The notes beneath the pieces are model-generated. The model was not told the DNA's origin. It saw only the letters and a list, made by a program, of their open reading frames with translations, and did no database searches. 64,000 bases of DNA from JAAOII01 sp965207945 (lineage in GTDB: Bacteria; Pseudomonadota; Gammaproteobacteria; CBDBNL01; JAAOII01), in the NCBI GenBank assembly GCA_965207945.1, contig OZ242303.1, forward strand, positions 310,001-374,000, written 5' to 3'. Below, in pieces: positions 35,798-43,765 of this stretch. Each line of letters begins with the position of its first letter. Within the stretch, counting starts at the first letter, position 1. The position numbers and the translations under genes are program-made.

Positions 35798-36535
35798 ATG
35801 AAAAAATATTATTATTATTTATTGCTAGCTATTTTAACTTTATCATTTTCTACTAATTCTTATGGGGCTGTAAAAGTTAAAGCATTCCTTAGTGCCGCCC
35901 CTCTTAGTGATAGTTTTCAAGCTATAAACTACAAGGATAAAGGTAGGTTCAATAGTCCAAAAATAAATAATGAGCAGGGCTTCGGTATACTTGTAGATAT
36001 TATAAATAAAGCATCACATTCTCTATTTATTGATTATTATTCACTTAGTGAAGAAATAAGTTATAGTTCTAGCTTTGAGCCTAAATTTTCAACTTCTAGT
36101 TTCGCTTTGGGCTATAAATATAACTTCCCTTCTGGGTTATATTTGGGAGGAGGATTTATGTTTAGTGATTACAATTATGAGGTTGATGATTTTTCAGATT
36201 CATATGAAGATACTTTGGGCGATGGTCGTGGTAATGAAATAGCGTTCACTGTTAGGGAAACTGCAAAGACCACTTATAAATTTCCAATGGTAACAACGCC
36301 TATGTTTGTATTAGGATATGATTATATTTATGAATCAGGGTTTACTATGGGAGCACATTTGGCGAGAACTCTGCGAGCTGATGTTACAGCAGATTTTAAA
36401 AGAGCTGGTGCACATACTCGTTTTGATTTTGATACTGGTGAACCATTTCTTGAGACATATAGCTTTTCTGGTGAAAGAGACTTTGAGAACTTGGTTATTA
36501 CTACTTTGGGGTTGGGTATAGGCTATACTTGGTAA
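35798..36535 (+). CDS. Outer-membrane beta-barrel protein, family member 4 (divergent)
   Basis: A 245-residue secreted barrel. The signal is MKKYYYYLLLAILTLSFSTN with cleavage near SYGAV. Relatedness to the family shows in ALGYKYNFPSGLYLGGGFM, VLGYDYIYESGFTMGAHLAR and the end TLGLGIGYTW, but the body is diverged. ATG 35798 is chosen because it follows a hairpin-type leader (35745-35763) like that at 34952. The frame from 35729 is rejected. Confidence 0.7.
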   Translation: MKKYYYYLLLAILTLSFSTNSYGAVKVKAFLSAAPLSDSFQAINYKDKGRFNSPKINNEQGFGILVDIINKASHSLFIDYYSLSEEISYSSSFEPKFSTSSFALGYKYNFPSGLYLGGGFMFSDYNYEVDDFSDSYEDTLGDGRGNEIAFTVRETAKTTYKFPMVTTPMFVLGYDYIYESGFTMGAHLARTLRADVTADFKRAGAHTRFDFDTGEPFLETYSFSGERDFENLVITTLGLGIGYTW

Positions 36536-36576
36536 ATTATACAATATTTTATTATTAATTCAAAGAGAGATATTCT

Positions 36577-37407
36577 ATGAAATTTAAACTATTCTTATAC
36601 AGCTTATTTTTTATCTGCAGTTTAACTGGAATACAAGCAGTTAGTGCGGATGAACTTGACACTAATGGTACTAGTGATGAAAAAGATACTAATGATGAAC
36701 AGGATACTAGTGATGAGCAGGATACTAATGATGAACAGGATACTAGTGATGAAAAGGACACTAATGCTGAAAAAAATACTAGTAATGAACAGAAGAAAAG
36801 AAAAGCTGCTGGTACTATTAAACTTTTCCTCAGTGGAGGATTAGTTCTCCCTGAGCTTCAAACAATAGGTTATAAAGATAAAAATGCTTATGAACCTACT
36901 GACTCTGGTGTAGGTTTTGTATTAGATATAAACCCAGGCCGCGGTAATCACGCAGTTGCAGTTGATTATTACACATTTAAAGAAGAATATAGCGAATCCG
37001 AGAGCAGTGTAAGGTTTGAGAGCGAAATTGAAGAAAATTTTAATGTATTACTATTGGGATATCGTTACCATTTTAATTTTGGATTATATGTTGGAGGAGG
37101 TTTAATGAACTTAAATGATCCAACAATAACTGCCGTAGTGGATACTAATGAAAATAGTGAGAATGAAGTGATTCTTGGATATAAAAGTGTCTCACCCTTG
37201 GCGCTTACTCTTGGATATAATCACGTATTCACTAGTGGGTTTACTATAGGGGCGCATTTACTGAGAAGTTCACCTGTAGATTTAGAACTTACTTCTTATT
37301 CTATTGATGGTAGATCCATTGATTTAGCTGGTGCTGATACTAGTGATTTTGATATTAAAGATTTTATAATTGAAACTGTCGGATTAGGTATTGGTTATTC
37401 TTGGTAA
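36577..37407 (+). CDS. Outer-membrane beta-barrel protein, family member 5 with an acidic repeat
   Basis: A 276-residue secreted barrel. The signal peptide resembles copies 3 and 6. Between signal and barrel lies an acidic repeat of D-T-N-D-E-Q / D-T-S-D-E-K units (about residues 28-73), from an 18-bp tandem repeat. The barrel has GNHAVAVDYY, LLLGYRYHFNFGLYVGGGLM and the end TVGLGIGYSW. The 41-bp gap before it lacks the hairpin leader, so it is probably cotranscribed with the previous gene. A short tsaE-tail relic follows the stop. Confidence 0.75.
   Translation: MKFKLFLYSLFFICSLTGIQAVSADELDTNGTSDEKDTNDEQDTSDEQDTNDEQDTSDEKDTNAEKNTSNEQKKRKAAGTIKLFLSGGLVLPELQTIGYKDKNAYEPTDSGVGFVLDINPGRGNHAVAVDYYTFKEEYSESESSVRFESEIEENFNVLLLGYRYHFNFGLYVGGGLMNLNDPTITAVVDTNENSENEVILGYKSVSPLALTLGYNHVFTSGFTIGAHLLRSSPVDLELTSYSIDGRSIDLAGADTSDFDIKDFIIETVGLGIGYSW
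36658..36795 (+). repeat. 18-bp tandem repeat in beta-barrel 5
   Basis: About seven units alternating gatactaatgatgaacag and gatactagtgatgaaaag-type sequence. The alternation suggests a 36-bp higher-order unit. All stay in frame. Confidence 0.85.
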
Positions 37408-37509
37408 GTCAATAAACGACTCACCTTTATGACTCCAATGAATGGACTTGCTATAGTTAAATTTTAGCCATTAGTTTATATTTAATATTGGCTTAGTATT
37501 ATTTTTTGT

Positions 37510-37583
37510 TATAATTGATTTATTGTTGAGCGTGTTTGAGACACGCCGTATTTAAGCTTTATAAAACTATGAAAATTTACATT
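37510..37583 (+). promoter_or_regulatory. Promoter and hairpin leader of the YD-repeat-like gene
   Basis: TATAAT at 37510-37515 and a perfect palindrome GCGTGT-TTGAG-ACACGC at 37530-37546, then an AT spacer with tataaaacta. The stem differs from the 34952 copy but is compensated on both sides, so the paired structure rather than the sequence appears to be kept. Confidence 0.6.
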
Positions 37584-38312
37584 ATGAAAAACAAATTTAT
37601 TTGGGGGATTATATTATCATTTCTGCTCTTTAGCACTCTAACCCACGCCTCTGATGCAACGGACTGGAGCTTAAGGGATCATGGAGTCAACGAGGCTAAA
37701 TGGATAAAATTTGAATATTATAATAATTATAATGTGCCGTTATATTCTTTTACCGCTAAATACAATGAAAAAAGACAACTAGTCAGGGGAACAAGAGCCC
37801 CTATTGGAAAGGGCGCCGTAGGTACTGCGACAATTAATAGACTGGCAGGAGGAGCGAATAGCAAAAAAGATCTTATAAGAACAGGATATGACACATACGA
37901 CTATGATAGCAATGGCAAACTTAAATCCGTCACGTCATTCAAATCTAAGAATAAAAAAACACGACGTATACAGCATACTTATGATCAGTCGGGCAAGTTA
38001 GTTAAGTCCGAATCTTTTAAAGCCAAAGGAAAAAAGAAGGAAAAGTTAGAGGTATATTCGGAATATAGTCATGACGATAATGGGCTGTTGGTAAGAGAAG
38101 ACGTTTATAAAGCTAAGGGCAAAAGAAAGGCATATTTCTTAGTGGAGTATGATGTCCAAGATAGACCTGTCCGAGATACCATATACGCTAATAAAGTCAA
38201 GGGGGTTGTCATACACTATGAATATAATAAGGATGGAACATTAGCAAATAGTAAAGCAATTTATCCAGGGACCAAAATAGTTAATAGAAGTTATAAATAT
38301 ATATACGAGTAA
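37584..38312 (+). CDS. Secreted protein with YD/RHS-like repeats
   Basis: A 242-residue exported protein with signal MKNKFIWGIILSFLLFSTLT. After about residue 100 it has four to five units of about 35 residues of the kind Y.YD.NGKLKSV.SFK.K.KK, ending with a YEYNKDGTL unit. These resemble YD repeats of RHS proteins. The units are Lys-rich. It is unrelated to the barrels but uses the same leader type and sits among them. ATG 37569 is an alternative start. Function unknown. Confidence 0.55.
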   Translation: MKNKFIWGIILSFLLFSTLTHASDATDWSLRDHGVNEAKWIKFEYYNNYNVPLYSFTAKYNEKRQLVRGTRAPIGKGAVGTATINRLAGGANSKKDLIRTGYDTYDYDSNGKLKSVTSFKSKNKKTRRIQHTYDQSGKLVKSESFKAKGKKKEKLEVYSEYSHDDNGLLVREDVYKAKGKRKAYFLVEYDVQDRPVRDTIYANKVKGVVIHYEYNKDGTLANSKAIYPGTKIVNRSYKYIYE

Positions 38313-38320
38313 TATCCATT

Positions 38321-38518
38321 ATGGTTTATAAAAGGGAACCTGATAATCTTTTACAGATTACGGTTCCCTTTTTTTATGCCTTAAATTAATTGTTTTACTA
38401 TAGTTAATCATTAACCTTTTAATATTAACTTGATTATTATTTTTGTTATAATTGTTATATTATTAGGTGTGTTTTAGACGCACTATATTTAAATTTTATA
38501 AAACTAAAGAAAGATACT
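38321..38518 (+). repeat. Segmental duplication upstream of a beta-barrel gene, copy B
   Basis: Partner of 34807-35004. Two of the four substitutions fall in the palindrome (38466-38484), which here reads GGTGTGT...ACGCACT and pairs less well. Confidence 0.9.
38328..38375 (+). terminator. Intrinsic terminator, second copy
   Basis: Sequence identical to 34814-34861, now after the YD-repeat-like gene. GGGAACC pairs with GGTTCCC and a T-run follows. Confidence 0.9.
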
Positions 38519-39232
38519 ATGAAAATTAAACTATTCTTATACAGTGTATGTTTTATCTGTTCCTTAACTGGCATACAACAAGTTAGCGCGGATGGACATG
38601 ATGAACGAGATATTGGTGGAACTATTAAATTGTTTCTAAGTGGAGGATCATTAAGCCCTTCCTTGCAAACAATAGATTACGAAGATAAAGATGCTGATGA
38701 CCCTACCACTTCTGGTGGAGGTATTGTATTAGATATAAATCTGGGCAGAGGTAATCATGCAATTGCACTTGATTATTATACGTTTACTGAAACCTATAGC
38801 TCAAGCCAACTCGAGGCAGAATTTGGGTTTGCGATTGATGCTAAAGAAGAGTTTGATGCATTATTGTTGGGATATCGTTACCATTTTAATAGTGGATTCT
38901 ATATTGGAGGAGGCATATTAAATTTAAATAATCCTACATTCACTGCTACATCTGATATTAATGGATTAGGAAGATTTGAATATATTATCAAACAGAAGAG
39001 TGCCCGTCCCTTAGCACTTACTCTTGGATATGACCATGTTTTTGATAGTGGATTTACAATAGGGGCGCATTTACTTAGAAGTGCATCTATAGATGCAAAA
39101 CCTGATTCCTCGTCTGCTACTTTGATTCTTGATGGCATAGGTGATTTATCTGATTTTATTGATACTAGTGGTGTTGATCTCGAAGATATCGTAATCCAAT
39201 CTGTAGGATTAGGTATTGGCTATTCTTGGTAA
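38519..39232 (+). CDS. Outer-membrane beta-barrel protein, family member 6
   Basis: A 237-residue barrel and near-twin of the 35.0-kb gene in its first third (signal peptide, DERDIGGT, SLQTIDYEDKDADDPTTSG). The outer-loop regions differ (SSSQLEAEFGFAIDAKEEF; GIGDLSDFIDTSG). It ends SVGLGIGYSW. Its 3' end is fused to the next gene without an intergenic region. The pattern of conserved strands and diverged loops fits surface-exposed variation. Confidence 0.75.
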   Translation: MKIKLFLYSVCFICSLTGIQQVSADGHDERDIGGTIKLFLSGGSLSPSLQTIDYEDKDADDPTTSGGGIVLDINLGRGNHAIALDYYTFTETYSSSQLEAEFGFAIDAKEEFDALLLGYRYHFNSGFYIGGGILNLNNPTFTATSDINGLGRFEYIIKQKSARPLALTLGYDHVFDSGFTIGAHLLRSASIDAKPDSSSATLILDGIGDLSDFIDTSGVDLEDIVIQSVGLGIGYSW

Positions 39233-39923
39233 AGCACTCTTATATAGTATTTGTTTTGTCTGTTCTTTAACTGGTATACAACAAGTTAGTGCAGATGGAC
39301 ATAATGAACGAAACATCGGGGGAACTGTTAAATTTTTTCTAAGCGGAGGAGTATTAAGCCCATTCTTCCAAAGGATAGATTACAAATATAAAATATCTAA
39401 TGAACCTACAACCTCTGGTTCAGGTTTTGTATTAGACATAAAGCCAAACAGAGGTAATCATGCAATTGCACTTGATTATTATACGTTTACAGAAACATAT
39501 AGATTGCCAGATCTAGAGGCCGAGTTAAATTATGTGATTGATGATGAAGTTAAATTTAATGGATTATTTTTAGGATACCGTTACCATTTTAATAGTGGGT
39601 TCTATATTGGAGGGGGGGTATTAAGCTTAGATCATCCAACAAGAACTTTTACATTTAATCGTAATGAAGACAGGAAGTATGAATTGATAGTTGGATATAA
39701 AAGTATCTCACCCTTAGCACTTACTCTTGGATATGACCACATCTTCGCTAGTGGGTTTACGTTAGGGGTACATTTACTCGGAAGTTCATCTATAAGATCA
39801 GAGATTAATTATATTTCTGTTGATGGTGTAAGCCGTGATTTAACAGGTTTGGATACTACTGTATTCGAACTTAGAGACGGTATAATTCAATCTGTCGGAT
39901 TAGGTATTGGTTATTCTTGGTAA
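39216..39923 (+). CDS. Outer-membrane beta-barrel protein, family member 7, promoterless
   Basis: A 235-residue barrel with signal ALLYSICFVCSLTGIQQVSA. It lacks the usual ATG-AAA-ATT-AAA start and its leader. The only upstream start with a signal peptide is TTG 39216, inside the last codons of the previous gene, overlapping it by 17 bp in another frame. An in-frame TAG lies at 39210-39212. Unequal crossing-over probably joined the end of one copy to the signal-peptide region of the next. Expression would depend on translational coupling. Its end overlaps tsaE on the other strand. Confidence 0.65.
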   Translation: MAILGKALLYSICFVCSLTGIQQVSADGHNERNIGGTVKFFLSGGVLSPFFQRIDYKYKISNEPTTSGSGFVLDIKPNRGNHAIALDYYTFTETYRLPDLEAELNYVIDDEVKFNGLFLGYRYHFNSGFYIGGGVLSLDHPTRTFTFNRNEDRKYELIVGYKSISPLALTLGYDHIFASGFTLGVHLLGSSSIRSEINYISVDGVSRDLTGLDTTVFELRDGIIQSVGLGIGYSW

Positions 39924-40448
39924 GTCAATAAACGACTTGCCTTTATGACTCGTGGCGATTATCGTTGCGCTTCTTTTATTTTCATTCTCATGTCCATTCT
40001 CATATAATGCTTCGTTGTTTCCATCTGCGGCAGCACTTTGGAAATTAATTTTTATGTCGGGGGTAAATATATCGGCAGTTTTTTCTGCCCATTCCACTAA
40101 TAGTAAATCCGCATCATTGATATATTCTTCTATGCCAAGGTTATACAGCTCCGCTGGGCTAGATAATCTATAGGCATCAATGTGATTTACTTTTAAGGGG
40201 GCGCGGTGCTCACCTCGTATTCTATAACTCTCTATTAATGTATAAGTGGGGCTAGGAGCTATTCCTTGGTAGCCGAGCGCTTGCAGAAGATAACGGCACC
40301 AGGTGGTTTTACCACTGCCAAGTTCTCCCTGACAAAATATGCATAGCGGTAAGAGAGATTTTTGCTTGAGGATTATTTGGGCAAAAGTGTTTGCTAAGGA
40401 TTGAGTTGCTTGTAGAGAGCTAAGTTGAACAACTAACGGAGGCGTCAC
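39900..40448 (-). CDS. tsaE: tRNA threonylcarbamoyladenosine biosynthesis ATPase TsaE
   Basis: ATPase that assists TsaB-TsaD in making t6A37 of tRNA. Walker A GELGSGKTT (41-49), the PSPTYTLIESY block and the LLLVEWAEK motif are present. At 182 residues it is longer than E. coli TsaE (153), with a low-complexity N/E/G insertion before the last 24 residues. The start is GTG 40448. Its 3' end overlaps the converging beta-barrel gene by 24 bp, and copies of this end occur after other barrels. Confidence 0.93.
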   Translation of the reverse strand: MTPPLVVQLSSLQATQSLANTFAQIILKQKSLLPLCIFCQGELGSGKTTWCRYLLQALGYQGIAPSPTYTLIESYRIRGEHRAPLKVNHIDAYRLSSPAELYNLGIEEYINDADLLLVEWAEKTADIFTPDIKINFQSAAADGNNEALYENGHENENKRSATIIATSHKGKSFIDLPRITNT

Positions 40449-40497
40449 TATTATATTTAGTGGTATATCTACTACAACAAAGTAATTACTGCAGGAA

Positions 40498-41280
40498 TTA
40501 ATTTATTAACCCGGCGCGTTCAAATGATGGCAATTTACCCCATGATTCCCAATGGAGCCAGACAAGAAATGCCTTGCCTATTAAATTACTATGGGGAACA
40601 AAGCCCCAATAACGACTGTCATTACTGTTATCACGGTTATCGCCCATCACAAAGTAATGTCCCGCGGGGACTTGCCAAGAGTCCTGTTCCTCATCATAGA
40701 TAAACGAATACTCACGAATAAGGTGCGCTTGGTTATTTAGATATTCCCGCAGGTCTTTATATTCAGGGTATGAGTTGATTAACTCCTCTCTTGGTGCTTC
40801 GCCATTAATCTTCAAGGTTTTATTGCTATAGGAAATCATATCTCCTGGCAACCCTATTACTCTTTTGATGTAGCGGACTCTCTCATCTAAGGGGAAGTTG
40901 AACACCATAACATCGCCACGTTGTGGCTTACTGAAGGTTAATACTTCATAATTGCTAATGGGAAGCCGCAGCCCGTAATGGTATTTGCTGACCAAAATAA
41001 AATCCCCTTGTTCTAAAGTGGGCAGCATAGAACTGCTGGGTATTTGATAGGGTTCCACTATAAAGGAGCGAATCACCACTACTATGGCAATGATAGGGAA
41101 TAGAGAGCGCGAATAATCAAGCCACCAGGGTATTGATGCTGAGTCGCCTTTGCCGTTAGCTCTGCCGCCGCCACTGCCTGTTTGCTTCCCCGTTAGTTTA
41201 TTGCTAATAGAATATCCCAGCCAAATTGCTCCGCTTAGAAAGAACAACGGGATTAATATCAAGTTTATGTCAAAATTCAT
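40498..41280 (-). CDS. lepB: Signal peptidase I
   Basis: Cleaves Sec and Tat signal peptides at the periplasmic face. Two N-terminal membrane segments (5-25 and 60-75) are joined by a Gly/Ser-rich loop. The catalytic Ser84 is in IPSSSMLPTL and Lys139 in RYIKRVIGLPGD; GHYFVMGDNRDNSNDSRYWG follows. At 260 residues it is shorter than E. coli LepB (324). Usual partners lepA and rnc are not adjacent; tsaE is 49 bp downstream. Confidence 0.96.
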   Translation of the reverse strand: MNFDINLILIPLFFLSGAIWLGYSISNKLTGKQTGSGGGRANGKGDSASIPWWLDYSRSLFPIIAIVVVIRSFIVEPYQIPSSSMLPTLEQGDFILVSKYHYGLRLPISNYEVLTFSKPQRGDVMVFNFPLDERVRYIKRVIGLPGDMISYSNKTLKINGEAPREELINSYPEYKDLREYLNNQAHLIREYSFIYDEEQDSWQVPAGHYFVMGDNRDNSNDSRYWGFVPHSNLIGKAFLVWLHWESWGKLPSFERAGLIN

Positions 41281-41415
41281 GTTTATAAGAGTCGGATATA
41301 TAAAAACGCTTTAGTTAAAATATTTTATAAATAATAAAGCATTTTATTATGTTAAATGATTTATGTTGCTTATTATCTGGTTTATAATGCGTAAATAGAT
41401 ATATTATCAGAAATT

Positions 41416-41670
41416 ATGAATAAAGAAGACATTATAAATAAATACCAAACAATGGATAAGGATACTGGCTCAAGTGCCGTCCAAATATCCATTTTGACAT
41501 TTGGCATCACAAAATTGCAGCAGCACCTTGAGAGTTTCCGTAAGGATTTCCATTCAAGAGTAGGGCTGATGAGAAAAATTAACAAGCGTCGTAATTTGAT
41601 GCATTTTTTAAAGACCAAAGATCCAGTTAAATATAGAAATTTAATCAAAGATTTAGGAATTAGGGGTTAA
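41416..41670 (+). CDS. rpsO: Ribosomal protein uS15
   Basis: A 30S protein of 84 residues, slightly short of the usual 88-89. GSSAVQISILTFGITKLQQH and HSRVGLMRKINKRRNLMHFL are typical. A TATAAT at 41383-41388 lies upstream. It precedes pnp by 2 bp, the classical rpsO-pnp pair. Confidence 0.97.
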   Translation: MNKEDIINKYQTMDKDTGSSAVQISILTFGITKLQQHLESFRKDFHSRVGLMRKINKRRNLMHFLKTKDPVKYRNLIKDLGIRG

Positions 41671-41672
41671 TC

Positions 41673-43751
41673 ATGGAAGCTATTAGTAAAACATTTCTCT
41701 ATGGGGATGAAGAATATACCATAGAAACGGGAGTTGTTGCCCGTCAAGCAACAGCAGCAGTTATAGTTAAGACCGCAGGAACTATGGTACTAGTTACTCT
41801 GGTGGCAGATAAAAAGTCATCCGATAATTCATTTTTTCCTTTGGGCGTTCATTATATTGAAAAAACTTATGCTACTGGGCGTATTCCTGGTGGATTTTTC
41901 AAGCGAGAAGCCCGTCCCAGTGAAAAAGAGGTTCTTACCTCTCGTCTGATTGACAGACCATTGCGTCCATTGTTTCCTAAAGAGTTTAGGAACGAAGTGC
42001 AAGTTATATGCACGGTCATATCCAGTGATAAAGATAGAGATCCAGATATAGCAGCAATGTTGGGAGCATCAGCCGTATTAGCCCTTTCGGGATTGCCAGT
42101 TTCTGGCGTCTTAGGAGGAGCGAGAGTTGGCTATGACTCTGATAATAATTACATCCTTAACCCACTTTACAGCAAACTGAAAGATTCACGTTTGGATATG
42201 GTAGTAGCTGGGACTAAAGATGCAGTTTTAATGGTTGAGTCCGAAGCTTCTGGCCTTAGCGAGCAGATTATGCTTGATGCTGTTGATTATGCACATAAGC
42301 AGATGCAGGTTGCAATTAGCACAATTGAAGAACTTGCCGCTCAAGCTGCCAAACCCAGATGGGAATGGAGCGCGCCTCAAGACGGGGAAGACGAGCTGAA
42401 AGGAAAGATTCAGTCCGAGTTTACTGGTCCAATCACAGAGGCATACAAAGTAAAAGATAAAACTGAGAGACGTGATGCATTATCAGCCATAAAGGAACAG
42501 GTAATGGCAAAATATGTGGCGGAAGATAAGCCAGATGAAGCACAAGTTGTTGAATTTATTTTAGAAGATATATCTGCCTCTATTATCCGTGAAAGGATTC
42601 TTAGTGGTGGAGAGCGAATTGACGGTAGAGATACCAGCACGGTTCGTCCAATCACCATAGATGTTGGGATGTTGCCTAATGCTCACGGTTCGGTGTTGTT
42701 TACACGCGGCGAAACTCAAGCAATTGTGGCTGCCACCCTCGCCAGCAAACGTTACGCTCAAGTAATTGATGCTTTGGAAGGTGAATACAAAGAAAGCTTC
42801 ATGTTGCACTATAATTTCCCTCCTTTCTGCGTTGGTGAAGTAGGATTTTTGGGTTCTACCAAAAGACGTGAGATAGGACATGGACGTCTAGCAAAACGAG
42901 CAATTAAGGCAGTTCTTCCTAAGGAAGAATCATTTCCTTATGCTTTGCGCATTGTCTCAGAGATTACCGAATCAAATGGCTCCAGTTCTATGGCAAGCGT
43001 ATGCGGTTCTAGTTTGGCTTTGATGGATGCAGGTGTTCAGATTAAAGGAGCAGTTGCAGGCATAGCCATGGGATTGGTCTTGGAAGGCGATAAGTTTGCC
43101 ATCCTCACTGACATAATGGGTGATGAAGATCACTTAGGCGATATGGACTTTAAAGTGGCAGGAACAAAAGAAGGTATTACTGCGCTACAAATGGACATTA
43201 AAATTCAGGGTGTTACCAAAGAAATAATGGACAAGTCCCTGCAACAAGCCCACGAAGCTAGAATACATATTTTAGGTGAAATGGATAAAGCTCTTGACGC
43301 GCCACGCAGTGAGATTTCTCCACGTGCTCCTTATATGATGACTATGACTATTCACCAAGATAAGGTGCGTGATGTTATAGGCAAAGGCGGTAACGTTATT
43401 CGCGGCATCATTGAGAAGACAGGCGCCGAAATAGATATAGAAGATAATCACGTAAGCATTTATGGTGAAGATCGTGATTCTGCTATGGCAGCTCGTAAAG
43501 AGATAGAAGATATAATTGCAGTTCCTGAAGCGGGACACATATATGAAGGAGTGGTTAGTCGCATTGCCGACTTTGGCGCTTTTGTAGACCTAATCGGTAA
43601 TAATACTGGCTTGGTACATATATCTCAGATATCCTCTGAAAGAGTGAACAAAGTGGAAGATTATCTTTCCGTTGGACAGACGGTGCGAGTTAAGGTGTTA
43701 GAGTTAGGCGATAGAGGGCGTATTCGCCTGAGCATAAAAGAAGCAACTTAG
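41673..43751 (+). CDS. pnp: Polyribonucleotide nucleotidyltransferase
   Basis: 3'-5' phosphorolytic exoribonuclease of the RNA degradosome. Two RNase PH domains (about 10-230 and 310-540; FFKREARPSEKEVLTSRLID, FTRGETQAIV), a KH domain (VIGKGGNVIRGI) and an S1 domain (VVSRIADFGAFVD) are complete. The 692 residues are close to the usual 700-710. GGGGTTAATC precedes the ATG. Confidence 0.98.
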   Translation: MEAISKTFLYGDEEYTIETGVVARQATAAVIVKTAGTMVLVTLVADKKSSDNSFFPLGVHYIEKTYATGRIPGGFFKREARPSEKEVLTSRLIDRPLRPLFPKEFRNEVQVICTVISSDKDRDPDIAAMLGASAVLALSGLPVSGVLGGARVGYDSDNNYILNPLYSKLKDSRLDMVVAGTKDAVLMVESEASGLSEQIMLDAVDYAHKQMQVAISTIEELAAQAAKPRWEWSAPQDGEDELKGKIQSEFTGPITEAYKVKDKTERRDALSAIKEQVMAKYVAEDKPDEAQVVEFILEDISASIIRERILSGGERIDGRDTSTVRPITIDVGMLPNAHGSVLFTRGETQAIVAATLASKRYAQVIDALEGEYKESFMLHYNFPPFCVGEVGFLGSTKRREIGHGRLAKRAIKAVLPKEESFPYALRIVSEITESNGSSSMASVCGSSLALMDAGVQIKGAVAGIAMGLVLEGDKFAILTDIMGDEDHLGDMDFKVAGTKEGITALQMDIKIQGVTKEIMDKSLQQAHEARIHILGEMDKALDAPRSEISPRAPYMMTMTIHQDKVRDVIGKGGNVIRGIIEKTGAEIDIEDNHVSIYGEDRDSAMAARKEIEDIIAVPEAGHIYEGVVSRIADFGAFVDLIGNNTGLVHISQISSERVNKVEDYLSVGQTVRVKVLELGDRGRIRLSIKEAT

Positions 43752-43765
43752 GTTTAATCGGAACT

